Below are positions 29,007 to 38,358 of a stretch of 64,000 nt of DNA, piece after piece. Location: assembly GCA_008690995.1 (NCBI GenBank), contig VRMN01000001.1, positions 3,968,001-4,032,000 on the forward strand. Reading direction: 5' to 3'. Positions within the stretch are counted from its first letter, which is position 1. Every line of letters starts with the position of its first letter. A program made the translations under genes and the position numbers. The notes under the pieces were generated by a model. It did no database searches, was not told the origin of the DNA, and was given only the letters and a program-made list of their open reading frames with translations. The stretch comes from Porphyridium purpureum (taxonomy: Eukaryota > Rhodophyta > Bangiophyceae > Porphyridiales > Porphyridiaceae).

Positions 29007-29864
29007 TCATCGTTTCTTGTATGTACAGAGCTTCAGCGTCGGCATGGCCAGGTTCTTCTGTCCACACCCGCCCACTTTCTTGAACAGAAAAAGCAGAAAA
29101 AAACCTTGCACTTTAGACGACACTTGCAATTCAAACCCTGCACGACGCATGCCCGCGACAAAGTCAGGAACCAATTCCTCCTGAATTTCATCCGTGCTGC
29201 GACGAGCGCCACTGTCGGCCGTCTTTTGCCTAGTGGTGTCTTTAAAGCGACTCGCCACTTCAGCGACAAACAGTTTTGCACCATTGCGAAGCACGCGGTT
29301 GGCTTCACGAATAAACTCGGCATAGTTTGTGCCCATGAGCGACAGGCAAAACACGGCGACGTCCACGCTGGCCGAGTCGAGCGGCACGTGCGCCATATCG
29401 CATGCTGTGATGCGCTCGTTGTGTGCGACGAGATCAAAGGAGTGAACTTTTGCCTGCGGGACTTGCCGAGCCAGCTCGGCGGTTCCGCATCCAAAGTCCG
29501 CAACGACCAGCCGCTTATCCATGCGACTCATCATTTGTACAATTCTATCCAGCGGATTACATGGCCACGAGCGCACTTGCTCGGCGTATCCTTCATGGTA
29601 CAACCCAAACAGCTCTGGCTCAAGCTGCATATCCGCAAACGACTTGGCGCCACTCTGCCCGTACATCTGTTCATTGAGCGAACGAAAGTGGGCGCCACTC
29701 AATTTCCGCGCCAACTTTCGCTGCGTCTTACTCATCTCGCGCGGCTGCTGCAGGCTCGTCTTTCCAGACTCCTGATTCTCAGTATGCGCCGTCTCATGCC
29801 GCCTGCCATTGCCTCGTTCTGTCTTCTGTATTCCTCCCAAGCTCTGCGTACGTCTTCGATCCAT
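29007..29864 (-). CDS. RRP8: Ribosomal RNA-processing protein 8 (RRP8-type rRNA methyltransferase)
   Basis: 285 residues from the ATG at 29864. RRP8/nucleomethylin makes N1-methyladenosine in large-subunit rRNA in the nucleolus. The family signature is clear: SGAHFRSLNEQMYGQSG (56-72), FGLYHEGYAEQVRSWPCNPL (86-105), the SAM site VVADFGCGTAELA (120-132), FDLVAHNERITACDMAHVPL (143-162) and VFCLSLMGTNYAEFIREANR (171-190). The N-terminal 55 residues are basic and polar, as in nucleolar proteins. It is divergent from the HIT4-like gene, and a GTAC inverted repeat lies 60 bp upstream of its start. The assignment is very secure. Confidence 0.95.
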   Translation of the reverse strand: MDRRRTQSLGGIQKTERGNGRRHETAHTENQESGKTSLQQPREMSKTQRKLARKLSGAHFRSLNEQMYGQSGAKSFADMQLEPELFGLYHEGYAEQVRSWPCNPLDRIVQMMSRMDKRLVVADFGCGTAELARQVPQAKVHSFDLVAHNERITACDMAHVPLDSASVDVAVFCLSLMGTNYAEFIREANRVLRNGAKLFVAEVASRFKDTTRQKTADSGARRSTDEIQEELVPDFVAGMRRAGFELQVSSKVQGFFLLFLFKKVGGCGQKNLAMPTLKLCTYKKR

Positions 29865-30726
29865 CTCGCTCTTTCCCTTCGTCTGTCTACCGATCCCCCT
29901 CGCCCTCCGTCACCCGAGCGCCCCACTGTACATTAAGTACAGTGGTACTTCAACTGTACCGTATTGAATGACTCAGAGGGAACTGTACCTCATCGTGCCG
30001 ATCTTTCGGGCTTGTCGGAGCCAAAGGGAGAAACAAGAGCAGAGACGAAGCGACGAAAACGCCGGGAGTTGCGGATCTCGCAACAATAATCATCGTGTGA
30101 ATTCGGCCACCAACATGCGTGCGTACTAACATGTTTTCATCCAAGCCGTCTTATGCCGCACCCAGAACCTAACCTCGAACCTCAAACACTCCGACCAGGG
30201 ACTGCGCCAAGCGCCTCGACCTGCCCGCGTCTTGCCCTCATGGTCGGCACGGTCCTATTTAACCTAGTTCTCAAGCATGAGCATTTACACACCTTGCCGT
30301 GCCGTCGCTTGCGCGACCTGCGCGACGGCACAAATCGAGAGGAAGGACGGCGATAGGAGAATAGTGATTGTGTGCTGGCCGGACAAGTTTAATATATTGG
30401 ACCCCAAACCTGACCGAGAGCAAGCGCTACTGCTTTTCCGGCCGGCGCGGATCCCTACAACCGGACGCTTATCTCTTTGTGGCTTCACTCATAAGCAACA
30501 AATAAGAAGCTCGTCCTCCGTGTCGCAAAGCAAGATCGTTGTGCCATGGCATCAGCCATTCTCACGCACTTGAGCCGGTATCGCGAATCGGTTTATTGAA
30601 TCCGAAAGTGAAACCGAAATGTCGAGGAGAGGAAGAAGGCCGATGCATTGTGACGTGCGTGCTGTGGTGTGTCTCCTTTTTTGCGTTTGCGTTTGCGTTT
30701 GGAAAAGGTGTTGTTTGAATGCGTGA
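29865..30726. other. Divergent intergenic region, 862 bp, RRP8 / HIT4-like
   Basis: Includes the GTAC array at its left end, a TTTGCG hexamer repeat (3.5 copies, 30680-30700) near the HIT4-like start and a purine-rich patch near 30618-30640. No gene supported. Confidence 0.55.
29924..29988 (-). promoter_or_regulatory. Perfect 8-bp inverted repeat CACTGTAC / GTACAGTG with three more GTAC sites
   Basis: Arms are 29924-29931 and 29937-29944 with a 5-nt spacer; GTAC follows at 29945 and ACTGTAC at 29953 and 29982. The array lies 60-125 bp upstream of the RRP8 ATG. It is the densest example of this word close to a start codon. Confidence 0.5.
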
Positions 30727-31686
30727 ATGATGGAGAAACAAGAGGGGAAGCGCGCGCGCGGTGGATCGGACGGTGTGTATGAAGATGTGTGGAAGGAGGT
30801 GTACCTTGCGGGCACAGAGTGGGATCAGTTGGCGGATGTGAACAAGGTGGCATGGGAGTTTGATCACCTGGACGAGGCAGTGAGCGCGGGCGGGGACGTG
30901 GAAGCGCTGCGCTCCTCCATGAATGCGCATATTTATCTCTTTGGATCCAGTGAGCCCCAGCTTTTGTCCACCGATGTCAACCCGCAAGGCGAGGTATTGC
31001 CGATCCCGGTGATCGTGGCGCTGGTCTCCGAGCTCGCGCCGCCGTCAACGCTGGGCATCAAGTCGGTGCAGCGCGCAGAGGAAGAGATCGTGCCCATGAG
31101 CTCCATGAAGATGGGATGGTATCCATGCGTGCCGCTCGAGTCGGCCGGGCGCAGGCGCGGCCCCAAGGTGCACGTCTCGGCGCTCAAGTGCGAGCGGCGG
31201 CGCGCCAACCTGCGCGTGATGAAGGAGGATGACGTGCGCAGGTATGATTATGTGCTACCCTACATTCTGTTTCCGCACAAGCAGGAGGATGAGCAGGTCG
31301 ATACGGTGGTCAATATTATGGTGGACACCGACGCGCTACTACCTGCAAAGATCAGCAAACCGCTCGTTTTCGAGTTTGACTGGGAAATGGACGAACTTGA
31401 CGAGTTTGTGCAGCAAAAAATTGAGGAAGAGGAGCTGGACGCCGCCTCTTGCGAGGAACCGCTCAAGGCAGTCATCCAGGCACAGGTCAAGGCTACCAAG
31501 GCCAAGTACAAGGCCGAACGTGATGCCAGGCGTGCGCGCACAGATGCCATCAGCCAAGCGGAAAAGGACTCACTCAGCCGCATGCGCGTGATCAAATTTT
31601 ACCCAATCAACACCCAGCCAGACATTTCGGCGTGCAAAACAAAGTACATCAATCGCTATTACGGCCACGCACATGAGGTCAGGTAA
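30727..31686 (+). CDS. HEAT INTOLERANT 4 (HIT4)-like protein
   Basis: 319 residues from tandem ATGs at 30727. From memory of plant HIT4 proteins the collinear blocks are AGTEWDQL (near residue 29), YLFGSSEPQL, IPVIVALVSELAPPSTLGIK, SVQRAEEEIVPM, MKMGWYPCVPLE, RYDYVLPYILFPHKQEDEQ, VFEFDWEMDELDEFV, a charged Lys/Ala/Arg helix and the terminal YINRYYGHAHEV. In Arabidopsis HIT4 is a nuclear/nucleolar protein needed for heat-induced chromatin decondensation; the biochemical activity is not settled. No enzymatic motif is visible here. Its divergent neighbour RRP8 is also nucleolar, which may be coincidence. Confidence in a conserved eukaryotic gene is high, in the name moderate. Confidence 0.65.
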   Translation: MMEKQEGKRARGGSDGVYEDVWKEVYLAGTEWDQLADVNKVAWEFDHLDEAVSAGGDVEALRSSMNAHIYLFGSSEPQLLSTDVNPQGEVLPIPVIVALVSELAPPSTLGIKSVQRAEEEIVPMSSMKMGWYPCVPLESAGRRRGPKVHVSALKCERRRANLRVMKEDDVRRYDYVLPYILFPHKQEDEQVDTVVNIMVDTDALLPAKISKPLVFEFDWEMDELDEFVQQKIEEEELDAASCEEPLKAVIQAQVKATKAKYKAERDARRARTDAISQAEKDSLSRMRVIKFYPINTQPDISACKTKYINRYYGHAHEVR

Positions 31687-32057
31687 AGGATGGGCAGGAG
31701 TCGTGTCGTTCGGGCTACAAGCGGCAACCACACAGCTATGCTATGGAATGAAGATCCGGTCCGAGGCAAATCATTTTGCGAATCCAAACAAAGATACAGC
31801 TGCGTGCGAAAAGTAACATCCCGTGTATGCTTTAATTCTGTCCTCACCGCCCGACCGCATCGGCGTCTGGCAGGTTCGCAATAGGCCTCGAGCGTATCCC
31901 ATATCGGCGGTACACAGCAGACCCACTTGGACCAAATCGTTCACACATTCTTCTTGGTGTAGACGTGTTTGAGCGTCCGCAAGAGCTTGCGAGACGCGTA
32001 TCTACTTGTCAGCTCGACCGCAAACGTATTCAATTTTCTTGTCCTGTAATTTCGATG
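31687..32057. other. Intergenic, 371 bp, between convergent genes
   Basis: 3' regions of the HIT4-like and YqaJ-type genes; nothing else recognised. Confidence 0.6.
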
Positions 32058-33395
32058 TCAGTTCAGAAAGTAATCACCATTGTGTGGGCTACGCTGAATG
32101 TGTACGTCCGGCACGTGCACCTCCACAACAGCAGATGATTGAATACGTTTCAGATCGCGCTCCAGCGCTGCATACTCGCGCCTCAGCGACCCACTGAGCG
32201 CGTCTGGGTAAAAATCGCGCGGCGGTTGCCGTTTCGGGTACACGTACTGCTGCGTAAAGTGACTGCAGAAAAGCAGCATTCTGGAAATAAACGCATCGTC
32301 GCGCGCGACACGGAGCACGTTGCATCCGCTCGTCCCAGTGCAGGCAACCAGAAAGGCAAGCCGACAGTGCGGCCCCACGCATAGCATCTCGAGCTGGAGC
32401 TGAGCGGAAATCCAGTGACCTATGCACGAGTGCGGCTCCTTCATTGCGACGGCCAGTCGACCGGTCCTGTGTTTGTCCGATCGCTTGGACCACACAAATG
32501 GCGCAGAGTTTTTCACCTCCAGCACTGCTTGGGTTCCGTCTGCCATCTGAATCAGGCCATCCGGCGATGCGCCAAGTAATGGCATAGTATCTTGCGTCAC
32601 TTTACAGTCTGGATACGCCTGTAGCAGGCTTGCTGCGTCAGGATACAATGCCTCCAGCGCAAACATGCCAACCTCATGCACCGAAGCCCCCGGCAAGGCA
32701 CAAAAGTAATTCAGCGCGGCCAGAACCGCGGTGCATTCCTGTGCCATGCCCCACTTGAGCCGCGCCTCCAGAGGTGACACTGCTCCCGCAGCGGCGTTCA
32801 TTACCAAGTCTGCCGGAGGGCAATACTGCATGCGATGCTGGAAGCGGCCGGCGTCGGTCATCGTTTTCGGCTCGTGCTGCCTCCACACTGTGTCGGGTCC
32901 TGGATCCATGCTCTTATGGTCGAAGGTCGCCAGGCGATTCGCTTCGTACTCGGCATTGAGGTCGCGAAGGAGCGCATCCTGTCGCAGCGGCTGGTCCAGC
33001 AGCTCCTTGTATGCTCTCACCACCTTACTGTGGGAGACCAAACTGACCGGCGTGCGCAACGTCCTGTGGGCGTGCGGCTCATACAGTCCAAGCAAGGCAG
33101 GCACTTTGCTGCCAGTGATACGTCCGCGATGCAGAAGATCCCACTGGACAGAAGATTGACGAAATCTCCAAAAATCAGCTGCGCTCTCCGCGCGCACGTG
33201 CCGCGTAAGTGGAAGAGGCACGTAATCCGGGTGCGCGCGAAGATGATCGGGCGGAATCGCTCGCCAAAACACGTTGGCGCAGTCTCCAAATCGCCGCACA
33301 GACTCAGACCTGTCTCCGCCGCCTTTGAAAGAGGCACCGTCCATGAGCGGCGTGCTCGGTCCTACCCAGGACACCGACAGAGCCGCAGCGTCCAT
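32058..33395 (-). CDS. YqaJ/lambda-exonuclease-type PD-(D/E)XK nuclease
   Basis: 445 residues from the ATG at 33395. The family contains phage alkaline exonucleases that resect double-stranded DNA for recombination, and uncharacterised eukaryotic relatives. The core is complete: HRGRITGSKVPALLGLY (89-105), KWGMAQECTAVLAAL with E220, GASPDG with D279, LEVKNS with E293 and K295, and SAQLQLEMLCVG (330-340) with the conserved Gln. The N-terminal 85 and C-terminal 60 residues are lineage-specific. No transit peptide is obvious. Its GC content and codon use match the neighbours, so recent acquisition is not suggested. No RecT/Bet-type annealing protein is nearby. The role could be nuclear or organellar DNA repair. 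Confidence 0.82.
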   Translation of the reverse strand: MDAAALSVSWVGPSTPLMDGASFKGGGDRSESVRRFGDCANVFWRAIPPDHLRAHPDYVPLPLTRHVRAESAADFWRFRQSSVQWDLLHRGRITGSKVPALLGLYEPHAHRTLRTPVSLVSHSKVVRAYKELLDQPLRQDALLRDLNAEYEANRLATFDHKSMDPGPDTVWRQHEPKTMTDAGRFQHRMQYCPPADLVMNAAAGAVSPLEARLKWGMAQECTAVLAALNYFCALPGASVHEVGMFALEALYPDAASLLQAYPDCKVTQDTMPLLGASPDGLIQMADGTQAVLEVKNSAPFVWSKRSDKHRTGRLAVAMKEPHSCIGHWISAQLQLEMLCVGPHCRLAFLVACTGTSGCNVLRVARDDAFISRMLLFCSHFTQQYVYPKRQPPRDFYPDALSGSLRREYAALERDLKRIQSSAVVEVHVPDVHIQRSPHNGDYFLN

Positions 33396-33618
33396 GAGAC
33401 GCCCATGCGCGTTCCATCACCGTCCCCGTCGACGCAGACGCCATCAGCTTCTCTTTCCACCTCTACCAAGGCTCCGCGCAGTTTTCATAGTAAAACCGCC
33501 TCTTTTTGTGAGAAAACACAGGATGTTCTGCGACACACGGACTGACGATGGCGGACAGGCGTTGTCAGCGCAGCGCGAGCACAAGAGCTCCCGAGGCAAA
33601 ACCCAGTTTTCCTGAGCG

Positions 33619-34758
33619 TCAATGTAAATGGCGACAGTTATCGCCGAACAAGCACTTCTTGTGCATGCGCCATGCGCGGCAAATTTCCTGCTCAGAGCTC
33701 GGGTCGAAAGGCTGAGGTCTGTACTCCTCCCACTCGCCGCTCTCCTCAAAAACGTGCTCGAATGCGCGCCGCCTCGCTCGACCTGCGGACGGTCCAGAGT
33801 CAAACACTTGCTTGAGTACTGTCTCGTCGTCCACGCGATCCACACACTTCTTTGGAACATCGCCGTCTTTCGAGCGGCGCTTCTGAATCCCGACTTTACC
33901 ACTAGGTGGCGATCGTGAATGAATGGATGGGCCCTTCCTGGACGAGTTGTTTTTCCTGGTGTTGGCTTTGCCGCTGGAATCACCGCGTTCGTTAATGCCT
34001 TGGCGTGCTGGGACTTTGGGCACAGCGAATACCTCTGGCTTGGACGCGGGCTCGACGCCTCGTCCTCGTTTCTTCGCGAGCGAGAATCGTCTTGAGGCCT
34101 CTTGTGCACGGTGCTCATCACTGGTAGTATGCTCGCGGAATTCTGTCATTTCAGCGAACATCATGTCGCACATCACGCATTGAATGGAACCATCAGCAAG
34201 CAGCCTGGCCACCGTGGGTGCAGCCGTATCCTCGTCGTCATCCGATTCGCCGCCCGTATCTGACACGGTTGCGGAGAAGAATCCACTCCCGTAGACATCC
34301 TTGGTGATCGCGGTGGACTCCGAGGGCGTAATGTGCAGCTGGGTCTGTGCAAACGTAAGAATAGAAGGCTCGGGCTGATTCTCAACGTCAAACACACGTT
34401 TACGGACGTACGCTGCGACGCAGCGCTCGCTACACACAACCCGAAGCCATGTCGGCACTGTCGCAGCCAACGTCTCCAGAAGAGATGCGTCCACGTAGAA
34501 CAAACCATAGCCGTCCAGGTCGGCTAGACGTCGGATCTGCCGCGACACGGGCTTAAGTATCGAGTCAATCACCAGCCGCATTTTCTCGCATGCCAGGTCA
34601 CGATATTCGCGCTCTCTGTCGTTCACTGCCGCGGTGCCCGCACGCAGCTTCTCTATCTCCCGATGGTTCTCGTACGCCAGCGGGAACAGCACGAACGCAA
34701 TCATTTCTGTTATATCTATGCCGCAGCTGGCACAGCAGGGCGCATAGGCTGCTTCCAT
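33619..34758 (-). CDS. Zinc-finger protein with C2H2 and C-terminal CCCH fingers
   Basis: 379 residues from the ATG at 34758; the frame is open upstream but only with a TTG. The N-terminus has Cys pairs (CCASCG). A C2H2 finger CVMCDMMFAEMTEFREH-x5-H lies near 193-215. The Lys/Arg/Ser-rich middle (KKRGRG, TRKNNSSRKG) looks nuclear. The last 20 residues form a CCCH finger with C-x8-C-x5-C-x3-H spacing (CRAWRMHKKCLFGDNCRHLH), typical of RNA-binding proteins. Together they suggest an mRNA-processing or splicing-related factor, but no ortholog is recognised. One GTAC site (34962) lies 200 bp upstream. Confidence 0.75.
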   Translation of the reverse strand: MEAAYAPCCASCGIDITEMIAFVLFPLAYENHREIEKLRAGTAAVNDREREYRDLACEKMRLVIDSILKPVSRQIRRLADLDGYGLFYVDASLLETLAATVPTWLRVVCSERCVAAYVRKRVFDVENQPEPSILTFAQTQLHITPSESTAITKDVYGSGFFSATVSDTGGESDDDEDTAAPTVARLLADGSIQCVMCDMMFAEMTEFREHTTSDEHRAQEASRRFSLAKKRGRGVEPASKPEVFAVPKVPARQGINERGDSSGKANTRKNNSSRKGPSIHSRSPPSGKVGIQKRRSKDGDVPKKCVDRVDDETVLKQVFDSGPSAGRARRRAFEHVFEESGEWEEYRPQPFDPSSEQEICRAWRMHKKCLFGDNCRHLH

Positions 34759-35017
34759 TTCGAAACAAAGGAGAGCGCGCGCTGCCAAACGCGCAGCCGC
34801 CTTCCTGGACGTAGAGCAAGCTTTGCTTTGCAGCTTTGTCACGGCCGCGATGCGGTGACGCAAAGTCTTGGCTCCGTCCCGGGTCCCTTGAGATGGTCAA
34901 CAAACCCTAATCGTAACTTTTAAGTGTATGATAAAAAAATTGCCATTTTACTATAGAATAGGTACAGTCCATCTTTTGGTGCGCCATTCACGCTCCGGGC
35001 AGCAGCTCGCCTGGCTC

Positions 35018-36190
35018 TCACGGACGCGGTGCGTTTGTCTGAGCGAGCCAAATGGCGGCGGCAATGGGCAGCAAAAGGATGAAAAACAGGCCTACATACG
35101 GAGCAGGACGGCGCAGTGGGCCGTACGTCATCCAATAGTAGCACACATACGCGACCCAATCGCCTGTGGCCATGGCCTTGCGGTAGTACTCGGCCGCTTT
35201 GGAAAAGTCCTGCTCGACGCCCGTACCGCGGTGATACATCCAGCCTAGCTGGAATAGCGCAAGAGGGTATTGCTTCTGAGCAGCAGTCTCAAAGTACTTG
35301 AACGACTTTTCAAGGTCGATAGGGACGCCGTAGCCATGAAGGTACAGAATGCCTAGTTGGAAATCCGCAATCGCCACGCCTTGCCCGGCGACCGACTCGT
35401 ACATGGCGCGCGCCTTGTTGAAGTCTTGCGGAACCCCTGTGCCGTTTTGGTACGCAAAAGCAAGATTGGCGACGGCTTCCTTGTTACCCTTTTTGGCAGA
35501 CAGCTCGAACAGCTGCGCCACGCGCTCGTTTGACTTGTCCACCATCATCTGGTTGCCCTGCATCATCGAACGGTGCCACCACCAGTCCCGCATGATCAGA
35601 CCCAGCCGCAACAGGGCGTCCGGATGTTCGGCTCTGCATGCAATCTCGTAGATTCGCTGCGCCTCCTTCATGCTCTTCCTGCAACCAAAGCCCTTTTCGC
35701 GCATGTAGCCATAAGCAAACTGTGCGTCCACAATGCCCTTATCGCCTGCGGCCTGAAAGAGTTTGCACGCTTTCTCGTGATTCACTGGCACAAGCTCGGT
35801 TCCGTCCTCATCCTTGAATCCGCGACGGTAAAGGCACCCCACACGGTACTTGGCAAGCGACACGCCGAGATCTGCGGCCTGCATGTAGAACGCCACCGCC
35901 TGCCGAAGCTCCTTCTTCTCCATTCCCATGCCATGTTCGTGAAACACGCCCAGAAAATACACCGCCACCGCGTCTCCGAGCTCCGCGGCCTCCTTGTACA
36001 GACTGAGCGCCCTGCTCAAATCTTGCGCCACGCCGTCTGTCTTGCCCGTTCTGTACGCGTCACCTTGCAACCGCAGCGCCTTGGCATTGTCCTCGACAGA
36101 CTTTACCGCCTGAATCTCCGACGTACCGACCGATCCCTCTGCTGTATCTGCGGGCATAGCCGTGCCGGCCAGCTCCGAAGACACGCTCAT
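35018..36190 (-). CDS. Sel1-like repeat protein with C-terminal membrane anchor
   Basis: 390 residues. After a 45-residue polar head there are eight consecutive Sel1 (TPR-like) repeats, for example ALSLYKEAAELGDAVAVYFL, ARAMYESVAGQGVAIADFQL and AAEYYRKAMATGDWVAYVCY, each with the GxGV-type turn. A single hydrophobic segment (about 362-382, YVGLFFILLLPIAAAIWLA) and a short tail end the protein, so it is probably tail-anchored with repeats in the cytosol. Hrd3/SEL1L of ER-associated degradation has a similar repeat count but a signal peptide and luminal repeats, which are missing here. It is more likely a separate adaptor of an endomembrane or mitochondrial surface. Confidence 0.8.
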   Translation of the reverse strand: MSVSSELAGTAMPADTAEGSVGTSEIQAVKSVEDNAKALRLQGDAYRTGKTDGVAQDLSRALSLYKEAAELGDAVAVYFLGVFHEHGMGMEKKELRQAVAFYMQAADLGVSLAKYRVGCLYRRGFKDEDGTELVPVNHEKACKLFQAAGDKGIVDAQFAYGYMREKGFGCRKSMKEAQRIYEIACRAEHPDALLRLGLIMRDWWWHRSMMQGNQMMVDKSNERVAQLFELSAKKGNKEAVANLAFAYQNGTGVPQDFNKARAMYESVAGQGVAIADFQLGILYLHGYGVPIDLEKSFKYFETAAQKQYPLALFQLGWMYHRGTGVEQDFSKAAEYYRKAMATGDWVAYVCYYWMTYGPLRRPAPYVGLFFILLLPIAAAIWLAQTNAPRP

Positions 36191-37177
36191 CTTTTCTCAA
36201 CCGCGCGCCGTCGGTCAAGCTCTCGCACACTAAACACACGACCTCGTCTTGTGGTGTTTCCTCGCCGATCCAGCGCGACACAAAATCGTTCCTGGGGATG
36301 GACGGTGAGGGGAAGGAAAGATCGGTGTGGACGGCCGTGATGGCAAGGATTGGCGGCCACGAGAGAGGCAGCAAACGGTGCGTGGCATGGATCGTCGCTT
36401 GTTTCATCGTTTCCATGATGTTGTGCCAGGGTGGATCATGCGCCGGGGAGGGGTTTGCGGATGAACTTTTGCTAGCTATAGGAAGTGCCGTCTGATGTGG
36501 ACAGTTTCTGCCACGCTGATCGATTCGGCATCCAGTTCTGAAAACTTGAGCGCGCGATCGTGCACATAAGCTTGGAGGGAAAGACGCCGTTGTTGGGGAC
36601 GGGTGGGCCGTGGTTTGTGAAGAGCACCGAGTACTAATGATCAGCAAAGATTTCTATCCTCTGGGCAAATATTCTTATGAGTCAGGTGATGCCTTTGTCT
36701 ACGGGTACGTTTCGTGCTTTACATTTTTCCTGCATGACTCTGCCTCGAGCTGAGTCGGCGCGATCGCTTGCGGTCGGAAGTTTGGTTGCAAGGATCCGGG
36801 ATCGACGCACGGTTTGATATGATGACAATTGCTTATCACAATAATCATTCATGCGTGTCAAATGAGAATACGTTCGATGAGAATGAAAGCAAAATGTGCT
36901 GAACAGCTGCTGCTGTCCGTGTCGTCCAGAAGTCCGTTTTGACCTTGCCCTTACCATGCCATCTTACAGATCGTAGTCTCATGAGAAGAGGGCAAAAGAT
37001 TGCTGACGGAACCTTGCCATCTTTCGAGCACTGTATTCTATCCTTTTCTTGTGATTCAGCGACTGATGAACCGAGGGAACAACCTCGTGGAGAAAGTAGA
37101 TAATGCCATCGGTAGAAGAACTGCACAGGACCCAAACAGCGTGGACGCATCGCGCTCTCTTTCTCTCTCTCTCACTC
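36191..37177. other. Intergenic, 987 bp
   Basis: Upstream of the Sel1 gene and downstream of RFC. Short frames only; a 65-codon plus-strand frame at 36298 has a hydrophobic segment but no support. A (CT)n-rich stretch lies at 37153-37180 next to the RFC stop. Confidence 0.55.
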
Positions 37178-38326
37178 TCACGATGCACTTGCCACTGACA
37201 CATCCGCTGCAAACTTGAACGCGCCGACTAGAGCCAAAAGGTTGAGCTTTTCGTTTCCGCCATTCGCGAGACGCATTTCCATGTCTGACATTTGTTTCAA
37301 AATGTAAATCTTAGCCGGCGGCGGGAGTTGAATTTTGAGCACAAACTCATGGGTTTTGAGTAGGATATCGTGTAGCGCAAGGCCCTTCTCAAGTTTACGT
37401 TGGTGCACTTTCTCCACCGCCTCGTTGAATGGTGAGTTCAGCAGCCAGTGTACAATTTGCTCAATGTCTGACGGCAACGGTGCGCCCGTGTTCAGATGCA
37501 CGGCCTCGCGTGTGACAATTGGGCTAGTGTCGGAGCCTTTTCCCGCGACCTGCCGCTTCTCCGAGCTCACGGCCATTGCCGTACTTTGCAAAATGTTAAT
37601 GCTTTTGCGCATGTCGCCCTGCCCGAGCTCCACGAGCGCGTCCAGTCCATCATCGGCGAGGTGGACGCCTTCCATGCGGGCGACATCTTTGATGCGGCTG
37701 CGAACGTCGTCTGGTTTGAGCGGGCCGAGCCGGAACTTGGTGCAGCGCGACTGGATCGCTGGAATCAGCTTATTTACATAGTTGCAGATCAGGCAGAAGC
37801 GAGTGTTTCTCGAGTACATCTCCATGATGCGTCGGAGCGCCATTTGAGCCGCGGACGTCATTGAATCGGCTTCGTCCAGAATAATCAGCTTGACACCCGA
37901 ACCGAACAGCTGCCGCGTCGACGCGAAAGTGCGGATCTGTTCCCTCACCACGTCGATGCCGCGATCGTCCGAGGCGTTCAGTTCCAGCACCATGCTGTTC
38001 ATCTGCTTCCCGTACATTCGCCGCGCGCACGCCAGCGCCGCCGTGGTCTTGCCCGTGCCAGGCGGGCCGTGCAGCAGCAGGTGCGGCAGCTTCTTTGCGT
38101 CTATCAGCCGTGTCAGCGTGCTCATGATCTCATCGTGCGACAACACCTCCTCCAAGCTCGCCGGGCGGTGCTTCTCCACCCACATCTGGTGCCGCTCCAT
38201 CTTCCCGCTCCTCGCACCCTCGACGTCTCGCCCATCCCCCACCTTTCTCTTCCCAACTCCAGTTCCGTGCTCCTCCATTTCCGTACTTGCCCTGTCCAAA
38301 CCACCCGGCGCGCGTTCCAGCTCCAT
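37178..38326 (-). CDS. RFC5: Replication factor C small subunit (RFC5; called RFC3 in yeast/plants)
   Basis: 382 residues from the ATG at 38326. This clamp-loader AAA+ subunit helps load PCNA. It has Walker A GPPGTGKTT (87-95), Walker B LIILDEADSM (148-155), the SRC arginine-finger motif (193-195) and the RFC box WVEKHRPASLEEVLSHDEI (49-67). NASDDRGIDVVREQIRTFAS and RFCLICNYVNKLIPAIQSRC identify the RFC5/yeast Rfc3 group over the other small subunits. The first 47 residues are a non-conserved polar extension; inner ATGs at residues 17 and 43 could also serve. A (GA)n tract on the sense strand lies immediately upstream. Confidence 0.95.
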   Translation of the reverse strand: MELERAPGGLDRASTEMEEHGTGVGKRKVGDGRDVEGARSGKMERHQMWVEKHRPASLEEVLSHDEIMSTLTRLIDAKKLPHLLLHGPPGTGKTTAALACARRMYGKQMNSMVLELNASDDRGIDVVREQIRTFASTRQLFGSGVKLIILDEADSMTSAAQMALRRIMEMYSRNTRFCLICNYVNKLIPAIQSRCTKFRLGPLKPDDVRSRIKDVARMEGVHLADDGLDALVELGQGDMRKSINILQSTAMAVSSEKRQVAGKGSDTSPIVTREAVHLNTGAPLPSDIEQIVHWLLNSPFNEAVEKVHQRKLEKGLALHDILLKTHEFVLKIQLPPPAKIYILKQMSDMEMRLANGGNEKLNLLALVGAFKFAADVSVASAS

Positions 38327-38327
38327 C

Positions 38328-38358
<31 letters not shown>

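Noticed and set aside
36298-36495. 65-codon plus frame with a hydrophobic segment, possible small secreted protein
   Set aside because: Too short, no cleavage-site context and no homologue known; chance cannot be excluded.
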